Under the pieces are notes generated by a model. It was not told where the DNA came from and made no database searches. It saw only the letters and a list, made by a program, of their open reading frames with translations. Below, one piece after another: positions 8,914 through 15,924 of a stretch of DNA of 64,000 nucleotides. Each line of letters opens with the position of its first letter. Positions within the stretch are counted from its first letter, which is position 1. The position numbers were made by a program, and so were the translations under genes. The stretch covers positions 1,612,001 to 1,676,000 of the forward strand of contig NZ_JAHHDS010000003.1 of NCBI RefSeq assembly GCF_019739195.1, given 5' to 3'. The stretch is from Microcella sp. (GTDB taxonomy: Bacteria; Actinomycetota; Actinomycetes; Actinomycetales; Microbacteriaceae).

Positions 8914-9705
8914 TCAATGGTCGTCGAGCAGGCGGTCGAAGCCGACGCTTACGGCATCCTCGACCGCGAAGTCGGCCCAGTCGCGGTAGCCGATCGCGCT
9001 CGGGTGAAAGTCATCGCTCGCGAAGAAGCCCTCGGTGTAGGGCGGGGGCGGGGGCGACATGTGGGCGCGCGGGTGGGCGGCGATGAGCGCACGAGCCTCG
9101 CGCTCGAGCGCCTGTGAGTGCCGATAGAGGCTGCGCCGCAGCGGGTCGGGAAGCAGCGAGAAACGAAAGAACGCCGGCAGCGACGACATGAGCAGGGCAG
9201 CCTCGGGATGCGCTGCGAAGGTGCGCTGGATGATGCGCCGGATGTCGCGGCGAAACGCGTTCGCCGAACGCAGGGCGAGAGCGTCGTTGGCTCCCACGGT
9301 CAGAAACACGAGGTCGGTGGGCTCGACGAGGGCGGGCGTGAGGTACTGCCGAACGAGGTCGCCCGCGGTCGCCCCATTGCGTCCGGCCGCGCGCCAGTGC
9401 ACCGGCCGCCCGGTGCGGACCGCGAGCGCCTCGGCCAGGCGTCCGCCGAGACCGAGGTCGGCGTGGTCGACCCCCACACCCGCGGCAGTCGAGTCACCGA
9501 TGACGAGCAGATGCAGGGGGCGGGATGCTCGCTCGCCGCCACCCGAGCCGCCCGGGTCGACGCGGCCGTGCCACGGCAGCGGAGCATCCGGAAGCCGCGG
9601 CGTGCTCTTGCGCAGTCGGCGCCCCTGCGTCAGCAGCACGGGCCCTTGCGCCGCCGCGATGGCGCGGCTCAACCGCAGTCGGCGCGGGGGTCGGAACTCG
9701 CTCAC
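8914..9705 (-). CDS. SGNH/GDSL hydrolase, upstream copy
   Basis: A 263-residue SGNH hydrolase with GDSTAAGVG (nucleophile Ser72), the GAND block III inside VGANDALALRS, and a DDFHPS motif near the C-terminus. It shares the Arg-rich start and the PLPDAPLPWHG-like linker with the adjacent gene at 8092-8853, so the pair looks like a tandem duplication that has since diverged. The insert PGGSGGGERAS before block I is specific to this copy. GTG start at 9705. A substrate cannot be inferred. Confidence 0.87.
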   Translation of the reverse strand: MSEFRPPRRLRLSRAIAAAQGPVLLTQGRRLRKSTPRLPDAPLPWHGRVDPGGSGGGERASRPLHLLVIGDSTAAGVGVDHADLGLGGRLAEALAVRTGRPVHWRAAGRNGATAGDLVRQYLTPALVEPTDLVFLTVGANDALALRSANAFRRDIRRIIQRTFAAHPEAALLMSSLPAFFRFSLLPDPLRRSLYRHSQALEREARALIAAHPRAHMSPPPPPYTEGFFASDDFHPSAIGYRDWADFAVEDAVSVGFDRLLDDH

Positions 9706-9712
9706 GCCCGGA

Positions 9713-9718
9713 AGTCTA
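9713..9718 (-). promoter_or_regulatory. Leaderless -10 box of SGNH gene (9705)
   Basis: TAGACT on the minus strand lies 7 bases before the GTG start. It sits between the gene and the repeat element at 9721-9780. Confidence 0.6.
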
Positions 9719-9720
9719 GG

Positions 9721-9780
9721 TGCCAGATCTGGGGCACAAGGGCGCTTCAGTCGCGCGGTTCCGCCCGTTTGGGGTGAATC
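9721..9780 (-). repeat. Intergenic repeat element, copy A
   Basis: Read on the minus strand, these 60 bases align without internal gaps to copy B (10745-10806): both begin GATTC, share GGGCGGAACC in the first half and GAAGCGCCCTT then TGCCCCAGATCTG in the second, and end in GCA after a 2-base difference. By hand I see about 45 matches in 57 columns. It directly abuts the stop codon of the VOC gene. The two copies are in opposite orientation around that gene. Confidence 0.75.
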
Positions 9781-10673
9781 TACGCGCGCTCGAGGGCGGG
9801 GGTGAGGCGCAGCAGAGTGCCCCAGGGGTCGTCGAGCTCGAGGGTGCGCCCGTCGTCGCGCACGGCGACTCCGTGGTGCTGCAGGCGCTCGGCAGTGGCG
9901 CCGACCTCATCGACCGACGGCAGCACGAGGTCTACTTGGCCGAGGCCCAGGGCAGGCATCCGTCGGCCGGCACCGCTGCTGCGCCACACGTTCATCGCCA
10001 TGTGGTGGTGGTAGCCGCCCGCGCTCACGAAGATGGCTTGCCCGCCGAACGAGGTGGTGAGGTCGAAGCCCAGCTGGTCGACATAGAAGTGCTGCGCGGT
10101 CGCGGTGTCGCCAACGCTCAAGTGCACGTGACCGACGACGCTCGGCGCCGAGCCGTGGGCCGCGAGCGCCTCGTCGGTGAGGTGCTCGCGCAGAAAGGCG
10201 TTGGGGTCGAGAAAGAGCGTGCCCATCTCGACCTGGCCGTGCACCCACGACCACTGGGTGCGGTCGCGATCCCAGTAGAGCTCGACGCCGTTGCCCTCGG
10301 GGTCGTCGAAGTAGAAGGCCTGGCTGACGAGGTGGTCGGCTGAGCCGGTGAACCGCTGCGGATGCGCCGTCGCGACCGTGTAGACCGCCGCTGCGAGGGC
10401 GGCCTGCGTCTCGAACAGGATCGCCGTGTGGAAGAGCCCCGCCTCGCGCGGACCGGCATGCTTCAGGGTCGGGCTGTGGCGCAAGACGACGACGACGACG
10501 GATGCTGATGCCACGGTGCCCGCTCGACCGAGCGTCACCACCGACCCTGCGGCGTCGAGCACACTCAAGCCCACCGCGTCGCGGTAGTACGCCGTCATCG
10601 CGTCGAGGTCGGCGACGTCGAGGGTCACCGGTCCCATGGCGGTGTCGGCGGCGAGGCGTGCTGAGTCGGTCAT
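9780..10673 (-). CDS. VOC-superfamily protein (catechol 2,3-dioxygenase-like, two domains)
   Basis: A 297-residue vicinal-oxygen-chelate protein with two glyoxalase-fold modules. The first begins MGPVTLDVADLDAMTAYYRD and includes GLFHTAILF and GNGVELYWD; the second begins VGHVHLSVGDTATAQHFYVD and includes GGYHHHMAMNVW and LELDDPWG. The His of GHVHL and the Glu of GVELY are the kind of residues that bind the metal in these enzymes. The layout resembles CatE-type extradiol dioxygenases, but the real substrate is unknown. It stands alone, flanked by inverted copies of a 60-base repeat, which suggests it could have moved as a unit. Confidence 0.85.
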   Translation of the reverse strand: MTDSARLAADTAMGPVTLDVADLDAMTAYYRDAVGLSVLDAAGSVVTLGRAGTVASASVVVVVLRHSPTLKHAGPREAGLFHTAILFETQAALAAAVYTVATAHPQRFTGSADHLVSQAFYFDDPEGNGVELYWDRDRTQWSWVHGQVEMGTLFLDPNAFLREHLTDEALAAHGSAPSVVGHVHLSVGDTATAQHFYVDQLGFDLTTSFGGQAIFVSAGGYHHHMAMNVWRSSGAGRRMPALGLGQVDLVLPSVDEVGATAERLQHHGVAVRDDGRTLELDDPWGTLLRLTPALERA

Positions 10674-10744
10674 GCGGGTGTCAACGTGGGAGCATCCAGC
10701 GCCATTCCGTCGCGCGCGTGTCTGGGCCGACGTGCTTGGCCCCA

Positions 10745-10806
10745 GATTCGCCTCACATGGGCGGAACCCTGACCTGGAAGCGCCCTTTTGCCCCAGATCT
10801 GTGGCA
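10745..10806 (+). repeat. Intergenic repeat element, copy B
   Basis: Second copy of the element at 9721-9780, in the other orientation. It begins GATTCGCCTC, contains GGGCGGAACC and GAAGCGCCCTTTTGCCCC, and ends AGATCTGTGGCA. It lies 9 bases beyond the purC stop codon. It does not encode a plausible peptide. The pair may be a REP-like family or the ends of a small non-autonomous element. Confidence 0.75.
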
Positions 10807-10814
10807 TGAAGGAG

Positions 10815-11696
10815 CTAGCCGCAGAGGCGGTCGATGAGCTCGCGGTAACGGGCGGCTGTGCGCTCGACGATCTCGGGGGGCAGCGCCGGAGGCTCGCCCG
10901 TGCGATCCCAGTTCGCGGCGAGCCAGTTGCGCACGATCTGCTTGTCGAAGCTGTCGAGGCGCGAGGGGCCGCCAGCCGCGTAGAGCTCGGCGTCCCAGTA
11001 GCGAGAACTGTCCGACGTGAGCACCTCGTCGCCGAGGGTCAGCGCACCCGTGGCCGGGTCGGTGCCGAACTCGAACTTGGTGTCGGCGAGCACGACTCCG
11101 CGCTCGAGCGCGATCTCGCTGGCGGTCGCGAAGATCGCGAGCGACGCATCCCTCAACGCCGTCGCGACCTCGACCCCGACGAGCTCGACCGAGCGCTCGA
11201 AGCTGATGTTCTCGTCGTGCTCGCCCATCGGCGCCTTGAAGGCCGGCGTGTAGAGCGGCTCGGGCAGGCGGTCGCCGTCGCTCAGGCCCTCGGGCAGTGC
11301 GATGCCGCAGACGGTGCCCGACTCGCGGTACTCGGCCCAGCCCGAGCCCGTGAGGTACCCACGCACGACGCACTCGATCGGATGCATGTCGAGGCGCTTC
11401 ACGAGCATGGCGCGGTCGGCGACCTCGACCGGCACCTCGGCCAGTTCAGCTGCGGCGGGCAGGTCGGCGACGGTCGCGAGATGGTTGGGCATGGGCAGTC
11501 GAGCGAACCACCAGCGGGTCAACTGGGTCAGCAGAGCGCCCTTGCCCGGGATGCCCGGCTCAAGCACGTGGTCGAACGCACTGACTCGATCACTCGCGAC
11601 GACGAGCAAGAGCGCAGGATGATCGGCGTGCTCGTAGAGGTCGCGCACCTTGCCCGAGTAGACGTGCTGCCAGCCGAGCTCGGAGAGAGCATCCAT
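10815..11696 (-). CDS. purC: SAICAR synthetase PurC
   Basis: Phosphoribosylaminoimidazole-succinocarboxamide synthase joins aspartate to CAIR using ATP, in purine synthesis. The 293 residues match the usual size. Recognisable parts are YSGKVRDLYEH (ATP-binding start), SDRVSAFDHVL, the ECVVRGYLTGSGWAEY segment, and LADTKFEFG towards the C-terminus. The ATG at 11696 was chosen because MDALSELGW is the family start and because it overlaps the purD stop by one base (TGATG), giving a coupled purD-purC unit. Confidence 0.97.
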   Translation of the reverse strand: MDALSELGWQHVYSGKVRDLYEHADHPALLLVVASDRVSAFDHVLEPGIPGKGALLTQLTRWWFARLPMPNHLATVADLPAAAELAEVPVEVADRAMLVKRLDMHPIECVVRGYLTGSGWAEYRESGTVCGIALPEGLSDGDRLPEPLYTPAFKAPMGEHDENISFERSVELVGVEVATALRDASLAIFATASEIALERGVVLADTKFEFGTDPATGALTLGDEVLTSDSSRYWDAELYAAGGPSRLDSFDKQIVRNWLAANWDRTGEPPALPPEIVERTAARYRELIDRLCG

Positions 11697-12943
11697 CAGA
11701 CGACGCGCGCCGCGATGTCGGTGCGGTATTGGCCGCCCTCGAGGCCGATGCGGCCGATCGCCTCGTAGGCGCGCTCGCGGGCCTGGGCGAAGTCGGTTCC
11801 GGTCGCGACGACGCTCAGCACGCGGCCGCCCGTGGCGACGAAGCCGTCGATCGTGCGGGCGGTAGCGGCGTGCGCGATCGTGACCCCCTCGACCGCGGCC
11901 GCCTCGTTGAGACCGGTGAGTGCGCGGCCCGTGATCGGCAGCTCGGGGTAGCCCTCGCTCGCGAGCACGACCGTGACGGCGACATCTGCCGAGAACGCAG
12001 GGTGCGGGCGCCCGGCGAGCTGGCCAGTACTCGCCGCGAAGAGCAGCTCGCTCAGCGGCGTGACGAGCCGCGGCAGCACGACCTGCGTCTCGGGGTCGCC
12101 GAACCGCGCGTTGAACTCGATGACGCGGATGCCCTTCTCGGTGACGATCAGGCCGCAGTACAGCAACCCGATGAACGGGGTGCCTTCGCGATCGAGCTGC
12201 CGCACCGTCGGCTCGGCGACCGTGCGGATCACCTCGTCGACGAAGCCCTCGGGCGCCCACGGCAGCGGCGAGTAAGCGCCCATGCCGCCCGTGTTGGGGC
12301 CGGTGTCGCCGTCGCCGATGCGCTTGTAATCTTGCGCGGGGCTCAGCGGCAGCACCGTGTGGCCGTCGCTCAGCAGAAAGAGGCTGACCTCTTGGCCGGC
12401 GAGGAACTCTTCGACGAGCACCCCGCCCTGCTGCAGGTAGTGCTCGGCGTGAGCGAGTGCGGCGGCGCGATCGTCGGTGACGATGACGCCCTTGCCGGCC
12501 GCGAGCCCGTCGGCCTTGACGACGTAGGGAGCACCGAGCGCGTCAAGTGCCGACACCACCTCGGCGAGAGTGCCGGCGCGCACCGCTCGACCCGTCGGAA
12601 CCCCGGCGTCGTCCATGACGCGCTTGGCGAAGGTCTTCGAGCCTTCGAGCTGCGCGGCGGCGCCACCCGGGCCGAAGACGGCGATGCCGCGGCGACGAAC
12701 AGCGTCGGCCACGCCCGCCACGAGCGGAGCCTCGGGGCCGATGATCACGAGCTCGATGTCGTTGTCGACCGCGTAGTCGGCGACCACATCGCCACGGGTC
12801 GCGTCGAGCGCCACGGTCTCGACGACCTCGGCGATGCCGGCGTTGCCGGGGGCCGCGGTGATCTCGTGCGGCGCGGCCTCGCTCAGCAGCGCGGTGATGA
12901 TGGCGTGCTCGCGGGCGCCCGAGCCGATGACGAGAATTCTCAC
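11696..12943 (-). CDS. purD: Phosphoribosylamine-glycine ligase PurD
   Basis: GAR synthetase, an ATP-grasp enzyme that joins phosphoribosylamine to glycine. Length 415 residues. The N-domain begins [15 protein letters not shown] with the PGNAG motif; ATP-grasp elements include [15 protein letters not shown], the [12 protein letters not shown] loop and [12 protein letters not shown], which carries metal ligands. GTG start at 12943. It is first in the purD-purC unit and divergent from the sterol-carrier-like gene at 12980. Confidence 0.97.
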   Translation of the reverse strand: MRILVIGSGAREHAIITALLSEAAPHEITAAPGNAGIAEVVETVALDATRGDVVADYAVDNDIELVIIGPEAPLVAGVADAVRRRGIAVFGPGGAAAQLEGSKTFAKRVMDDAGVPTGRAVRAGTLAEVVSALDALGAPYVVKADGLAAGKGVIVTDDRAAALAHAEHYLQQGGVLVEEFLAGQEVSLFLLSDGHTVLPLSPAQDYKRIGDGDTGPNTGGMGAYSPLPWAPEGFVDEVIRTVAEPTVRQLDREGTPFIGLLYCGLIVTEKGIRVIEFNARFGDPETQVVLPRLVTPLSELLFAASTGQLAGRPHPAFSADVAVTVVLASEGYPELPITGRALTGLNEAAAVEGVTIAHAATARTIDGFVATGGRVLSVVATGTDFAQARERAYEAIGRIGLEGGQYRTDIAARVV

Positions 12944-12949
12944 CCGGTC

Positions 12950-12955
12950 AGCCTA
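12950..12955 (-). promoter_or_regulatory. Leaderless -10 box of purD
   Basis: TAGGCT on the minus strand ends 6 bases before the GTG of purD. Only 36 bases separate this gene from the divergent start at 12980, and both promoters fit in that gap. Confidence 0.55.
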
Positions 12956-12966
12956 GCGAGGGGGAA

Positions 12967-12972
12967 TAGGGT
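12967..12972 (+). promoter_or_regulatory. Leaderless -10 box of the sterol-carrier-like gene
   Basis: TAGGGT ends 7 bases before the ATG at 12980. It lies back to back with the purD promoter. Confidence 0.55.
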
Positions 12973-12979
12973 CGCTGGC

Positions 12980-13336
12980 ATGGGTCGCGCACGCATCGAT
13001 GAGCAGGCGGGGCGGGATGCTGTGCGCGCGGCGCTCGACGGCACAGGCGAGCGTTCCGACACCGCGACGGCCGTGCGCTACCTGCTGCAAGTGCTCGCTG
13101 ACGCGAGCCCCGGCCACACCGTCGAAGTGCGCGTGCCGCCGTTCGGCGCGGGGCAGGCGGTCGAGGGCCCGCGGCACACACGCGGCACGCCGCCGAACGT
13201 GGTCGAGCTCGACGCCGAGACCTTTATCGCGATTGCGACGGGATCACTCGCGTGGGGCGAGGCGGCGTCGGCGGGCCGCGTGCACGCATCCGGTGCCCGC
13301 TCTGATCTGTCGGGGCTGTTTCCCCTCGAGTACTGA
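12980..13336 (+). CDS. Sterol carrier family (SCP2-like) protein
   Basis: A 118-residue soluble protein that matches the small actinobacterial sterol-carrier-like family: an N-terminal helical part (ALDGTGERSDTATAVRYLLQVL), a central strand VEVRVPPFGAGQAVEG, and a C-terminal VVELDAETFIAIATGSLAWGEA typical of the SCP2 fold. In known members the fold binds hydrophobic ligands; here the ligand is unknown and sterols need not be meant. The frame extends far upstream antisense to purD, but ATG at 12980 gives the family length. Confidence 0.8.
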   Translation: MGRARIDEQAGRDAVRAALDGTGERSDTATAVRYLLQVLADASPGHTVEVRVPPFGAGQAVEGPRHTRGTPPNVVELDAETFIAIATGSLAWGEAASAGRVHASGARSDLSGLFPLEY

Positions 13337-13361
13337 ACGCCGACCTCTCAGCGCCGTGCGT

Positions 13362-13367
13362 CAGAAT
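13362..13367 (+). promoter_or_regulatory. Leaderless -10 box of the small membrane gene (13374)
   Basis: CAGAAT ends 6 bases before the GTG start; it is a weaker match than the TANNNT boxes elsewhere. Confidence 0.4.
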
Positions 13368-13373
13368 GGGGGC

Positions 13374-13694
13374 GTGAGCGAGCCGACGAACCCAGCCCCT
13401 GAGCGCGCGACCGTGCAGGTGCGGCGCGCCCCGAAGATTCCCGCCTTCATGGTGGTCGGCGGGCTCATCGGCTTTCTCGTCGTGCTCATCATCACGCCGC
13501 TCTTTCCCGTCGACCCGCTCGTCGGGCTGCCGGCGCTCATCGGCTACTTCTCGCTCTACGGCATCACCATCGGCGTCGTCATCGGCGCGATCGTCGGCAT
13601 CGCGCTCGACCGTCGTTCGCAGAAGCGCGCCCGCACTCTCGACGCCGAGCGCGAGGTCGTCGAGCCGCTGCCCCTCGAGGGCGAGCTCGAGTAG
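13374..13694 (+). CDS. Small two-helix membrane protein
   Basis: A 106-residue protein with a polar N-terminus, two hydrophobic helices (FMVVGGLIGFLVVLIITPLF and IGYFSLYGITIGVVIGAIVG) and a charged C-terminal tail with RRSQKRARTLDAERE that should face the cytoplasm. I do not recognise a named family. Similar small proteins are often found near purine genes in related actinobacteria, as I recall, but no function is known to me. The GTG at 13374 begins VSEPTNPAPERA; an upstream ATG at 13366 leads to a stop after three codons in another frame. Confidence 0.7.
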   Translation: MSEPTNPAPERATVQVRRAPKIPAFMVVGGLIGFLVVLIITPLFPVDPLVGLPALIGYFSLYGITIGVVIGAIVGIALDRRSQKRARTLDAEREVVEPLPLEGELE

Positions 13695-13792
13695 GCCAGA
13701 ATCGCCCCTTTCGTAGCGGCGCGTGCATCGGATTGCCCAACTCAGAACTTTTTCGGCGAATTCGCGTAAGAGACAGATCGTTCTACCGTCTT

Positions 13793-13829
13793 CCCCTGTG
13801 ACGGGGCATTCGTCCCGCCACCTCAGGGG
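13793..13829 (+). promoter_or_regulatory. Hairpin in the leader of the anchored protein gene
   Basis: CCCCTG (13793-13798) can pair with CAGGGG (13824-13829), enclosing a shorter GACGGG/CCCG(C) stem. It lies just before the purine-rich ribosome-binding stretch at 13826-13838 and could influence translation of the gene at 13844. The remaining part of 13695-13792 shows no motif I can name. Confidence 0.35.
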
Positions 13830-13843
13830 AAGGGAACGAGATC

Positions 13844-15814
13844 ATGCGCTCGATTCGTCACGCGACAGCGCCGAGGGGTTCGAGGCCTCGCCGCGCCGGC
13901 GCTCTCGCCATAGCCGGGCTGCTTGCCGCAGCCCCTGCCCTGCTCGGGGCATCAGCCGCTCACGCTGACTCGTCGTCTGGCGACGACCTCGTCGCATACG
14001 CGCGAGCTCAGCTGCTGGGCGGAAGTGTCGTCGGCAGCAACCTGTCGAATCTCGCCGATCTGCGCGCTGCGATTGCGGCCAACGGCGGCAGCGTCGACGA
14101 GGTGGTCGACGCGAACCCGCTCGCCGTTGATGTGTTGCGCTCGATCAGCCTCGAATTGCCCAACGGAGTCGCGCTCGACGTCGGCGAGGGCATCGATGCC
14201 GGCGCCGTTCAGCAGTGGGCCGGCGCGTGGTCAGACAGTTCTGCCGAAGCTCACGTGCTGACTCTCGGCGATGCGGGGGCCGTCGACGTGCGGCCGAGCG
14301 CTGCCGACGCTTCGGGCTCGGTGGTCGTCGACCTCTCGGCTCTGCTCGGCTCACGATTCGCGAACTCGATCACGTCGCTCGATCTGCGTCTGAGCGCGAT
14401 CGGTGCGAGCGCCGAAGGGCATGGCGAGGTCGCGACCGGCGACTACAGCCTCGCCGGCGCACAGTTGCTCGTGCGCACGCCTGCGCTCACCGACCTCTCG
14501 CAACGCGTGTTCGCGGCTCTCGAACCGGCAGAATCGAGGCTGGCGTCACTCGGCGGCAGTTCGGGGCACATCACCCAGGCGGTGCGACACGCTTTGGGCG
14601 GAGTGCTCGGTGGCGACGCGAATCTCGTCGACGTCGATGTCGCGATCGACACCGACCTGCGCTCGGCCGTCGAGCCGCTGCTCACGGCGCGCCTCGATTC
14701 GCCCGGCGCATCCGTCGACCTCGAGCGCGGGGCCATCGTGCTCGATCTCGAGACCATTCTCGGCCGAGACCTCAACTCGCTGCCGCCGGGCACCGAACTG
14801 CTCAGCGAGTCGGTTCTCGTGCCGGTACTCGATTCGATCACGACCCATGTCGCGAACCTCGCCGATGACGTGGTCGACGTCGTGCGCGAAGCGATCAACG
14901 AAGTGCGCGTCGACATTCGCGCGACGCTCTCGCTGTTGACGCCCCAGCAGGGCGACAGCGTCGAGACGTGCGTCGAAGTGCCGATTCTGGGCAACTTGGG
15001 CGGTGGCGATGGAGTGGTCGGTGGGCTGCTCGACGGCTTGACCGGCGGACTCCTCGGCGGAGGCGGCGGGCACGGCGGCACGGGTCACGTGACCGAGCCG
15101 CTCACCGAGCTGGTTTGCACGATCACCGAGAAGGTGCTGCCCGACCTGCGCACCTCACTCGACTTGCGCATCGCCGGTGATCTGAGCGGATTGGGGGATG
15201 CTGATGCCGAGATCGCTCGTGCGACCCTGACGGTGCTCGGCGTGCCCGTGCAGCTCGACCTGTCGGCCGTGCTCGGTGGCATTTCACTGGGCATCGCAGA
15301 CGCACTGGGCAACGAGTCCGATGTGATCGCGGCCGTGCAGAGTGCGCTGCAACAAACGGTCGTCGAGCCGGTCGCGACCGGGCTGCTGGGCGGCGCGAGC
15401 CTCGGCACAGCGCTCGCCGATGTGCTCTCGGTGAAGGTGAACCTGAAGAGCACCGGATCAGATTCTGCTGGCCCCGGCACCTTCTTCACTCAGACCGCCG
15501 TGAGAATTGCCGTACTGCAGGGAGCGCTGGTGTCGATCGATCTGGCCTCGGCGACTGTCGGGCCGGGCGTCACGCCGACCGATGATCCGGAAGACCCCGA
15601 TGGCCCGGGTGGCCCCGGTGACCCGGACTGCACGGGTGACGACTGCGGCCCCGGCGGCCCGATCACCCTCAGCGACGGCGGACCTCTCGCCTACACGGGC
15701 GTCAACATCGGCGGTCTGTTGATGCTCATCGCGGGCCTGCTCGCCGCCGGTCTCGCTCTCATGCGGGCTCGTCACGGCAGCTGGGCGCTGAGTCGTGAGG
15801 TGCTTCTCGGGTAG
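13844..15814 (+). CDS. Choice-of-anchor G family protein with LAxTG sorting signal
   Basis: A 656-residue secreted protein. It has a twin-arginine-free signal peptide (ALAIAGLLAAAPALLGASAAHA), a long body that starts DDLVAYARAQLLGGSVVGSN and matches the choice-of-anchor G family as I know it, Gly-rich loops near residues 388-410, and a Pro/Asp/Gly-rich spacer (TPTDDPEDPDGPGGPGDPD) containing two cysteines. The tail has LAYTG, a hydrophobic helix and positively charged residues, as in class E sortase substrates. It is expected to be linked to the cell wall; its role is unknown. The following gene encodes a membrane-linked sigma factor, which suggests a shared surface-sensing theme. Confidence 0.85.
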   Translation: MRSIRHATAPRGSRPRRAGALAIAGLLAAAPALLGASAAHADSSSGDDLVAYARAQLLGGSVVGSNLSNLADLRAAIAANGGSVDEVVDANPLAVDVLRSISLELPNGVALDVGEGIDAGAVQQWAGAWSDSSAEAHVLTLGDAGAVDVRPSAADASGSVVVDLSALLGSRFANSITSLDLRLSAIGASAEGHGEVATGDYSLAGAQLLVRTPALTDLSQRVFAALEPAESRLASLGGSSGHITQAVRHALGGVLGGDANLVDVDVAIDTDLRSAVEPLLTARLDSPGASVDLERGAIVLDLETILGRDLNSLPPGTELLSESVLVPVLDSITTHVANLADDVVDVVREAINEVRVDIRATLSLLTPQQGDSVETCVEVPILGNLGGGDGVVGGLLDGLTGGLLGGGGGHGGTGHVTEPLTELVCTITEKVLPDLRTSLDLRIAGDLSGLGDADAEIARATLTVLGVPVQLDLSAVLGGISLGIADALGNESDVIAAVQSALQQTVVEPVATGLLGGASLGTALADVLSVKVNLKSTGSDSAGPGTFFTQTAVRIAVLQGALVSIDLASATVGPGVTPTDDPEDPDGPGGPGDPDCTGDDCGPGGPITLSDGGPLAYTGVNIGGLLMLIAGLLAAGLALMRARHGSWALSREVLLG

Positions 15815-15824
15815 CGCCTGCACG

Positions 15825-15858
15825 GGCGGCCAGACCGATCGGGTGCGGTCTGGCCGCC
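15825..15858 (+). terminator. Perfect 13-bp hairpin terminator
   Basis: GGCGGCCAGACCG (15825-15837) pairs perfectly with CGGTCTGGCCGCC (15846-15858), loop of 8. It follows the stop codon of the anchored protein by 11 bases and separates it from the sigma-factor gene. There is no T-run. Confidence 0.75.
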
Positions 15859-15924
15859 GCCCACTCCGCCTACCCCTTGCGGGTGGCCAGAATCCGGAGT
15901 ATCCATGAGAAATGGGGAATTGGG

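Noticed and set aside
11729-12979. Long open frame on the plus strand antisense to purD
   Set aside because: It mirrors the codon bias of purD and the product has no family features; only its last 118 codons (from 12980) are a real gene.
15877-15924. Upstream TTG as start of the fused sigma factor
   Set aside because: It lies in the terminator-promoter zone, lacks a ribosome site, and adds 16 residues ahead of the normal sigma-2 start.
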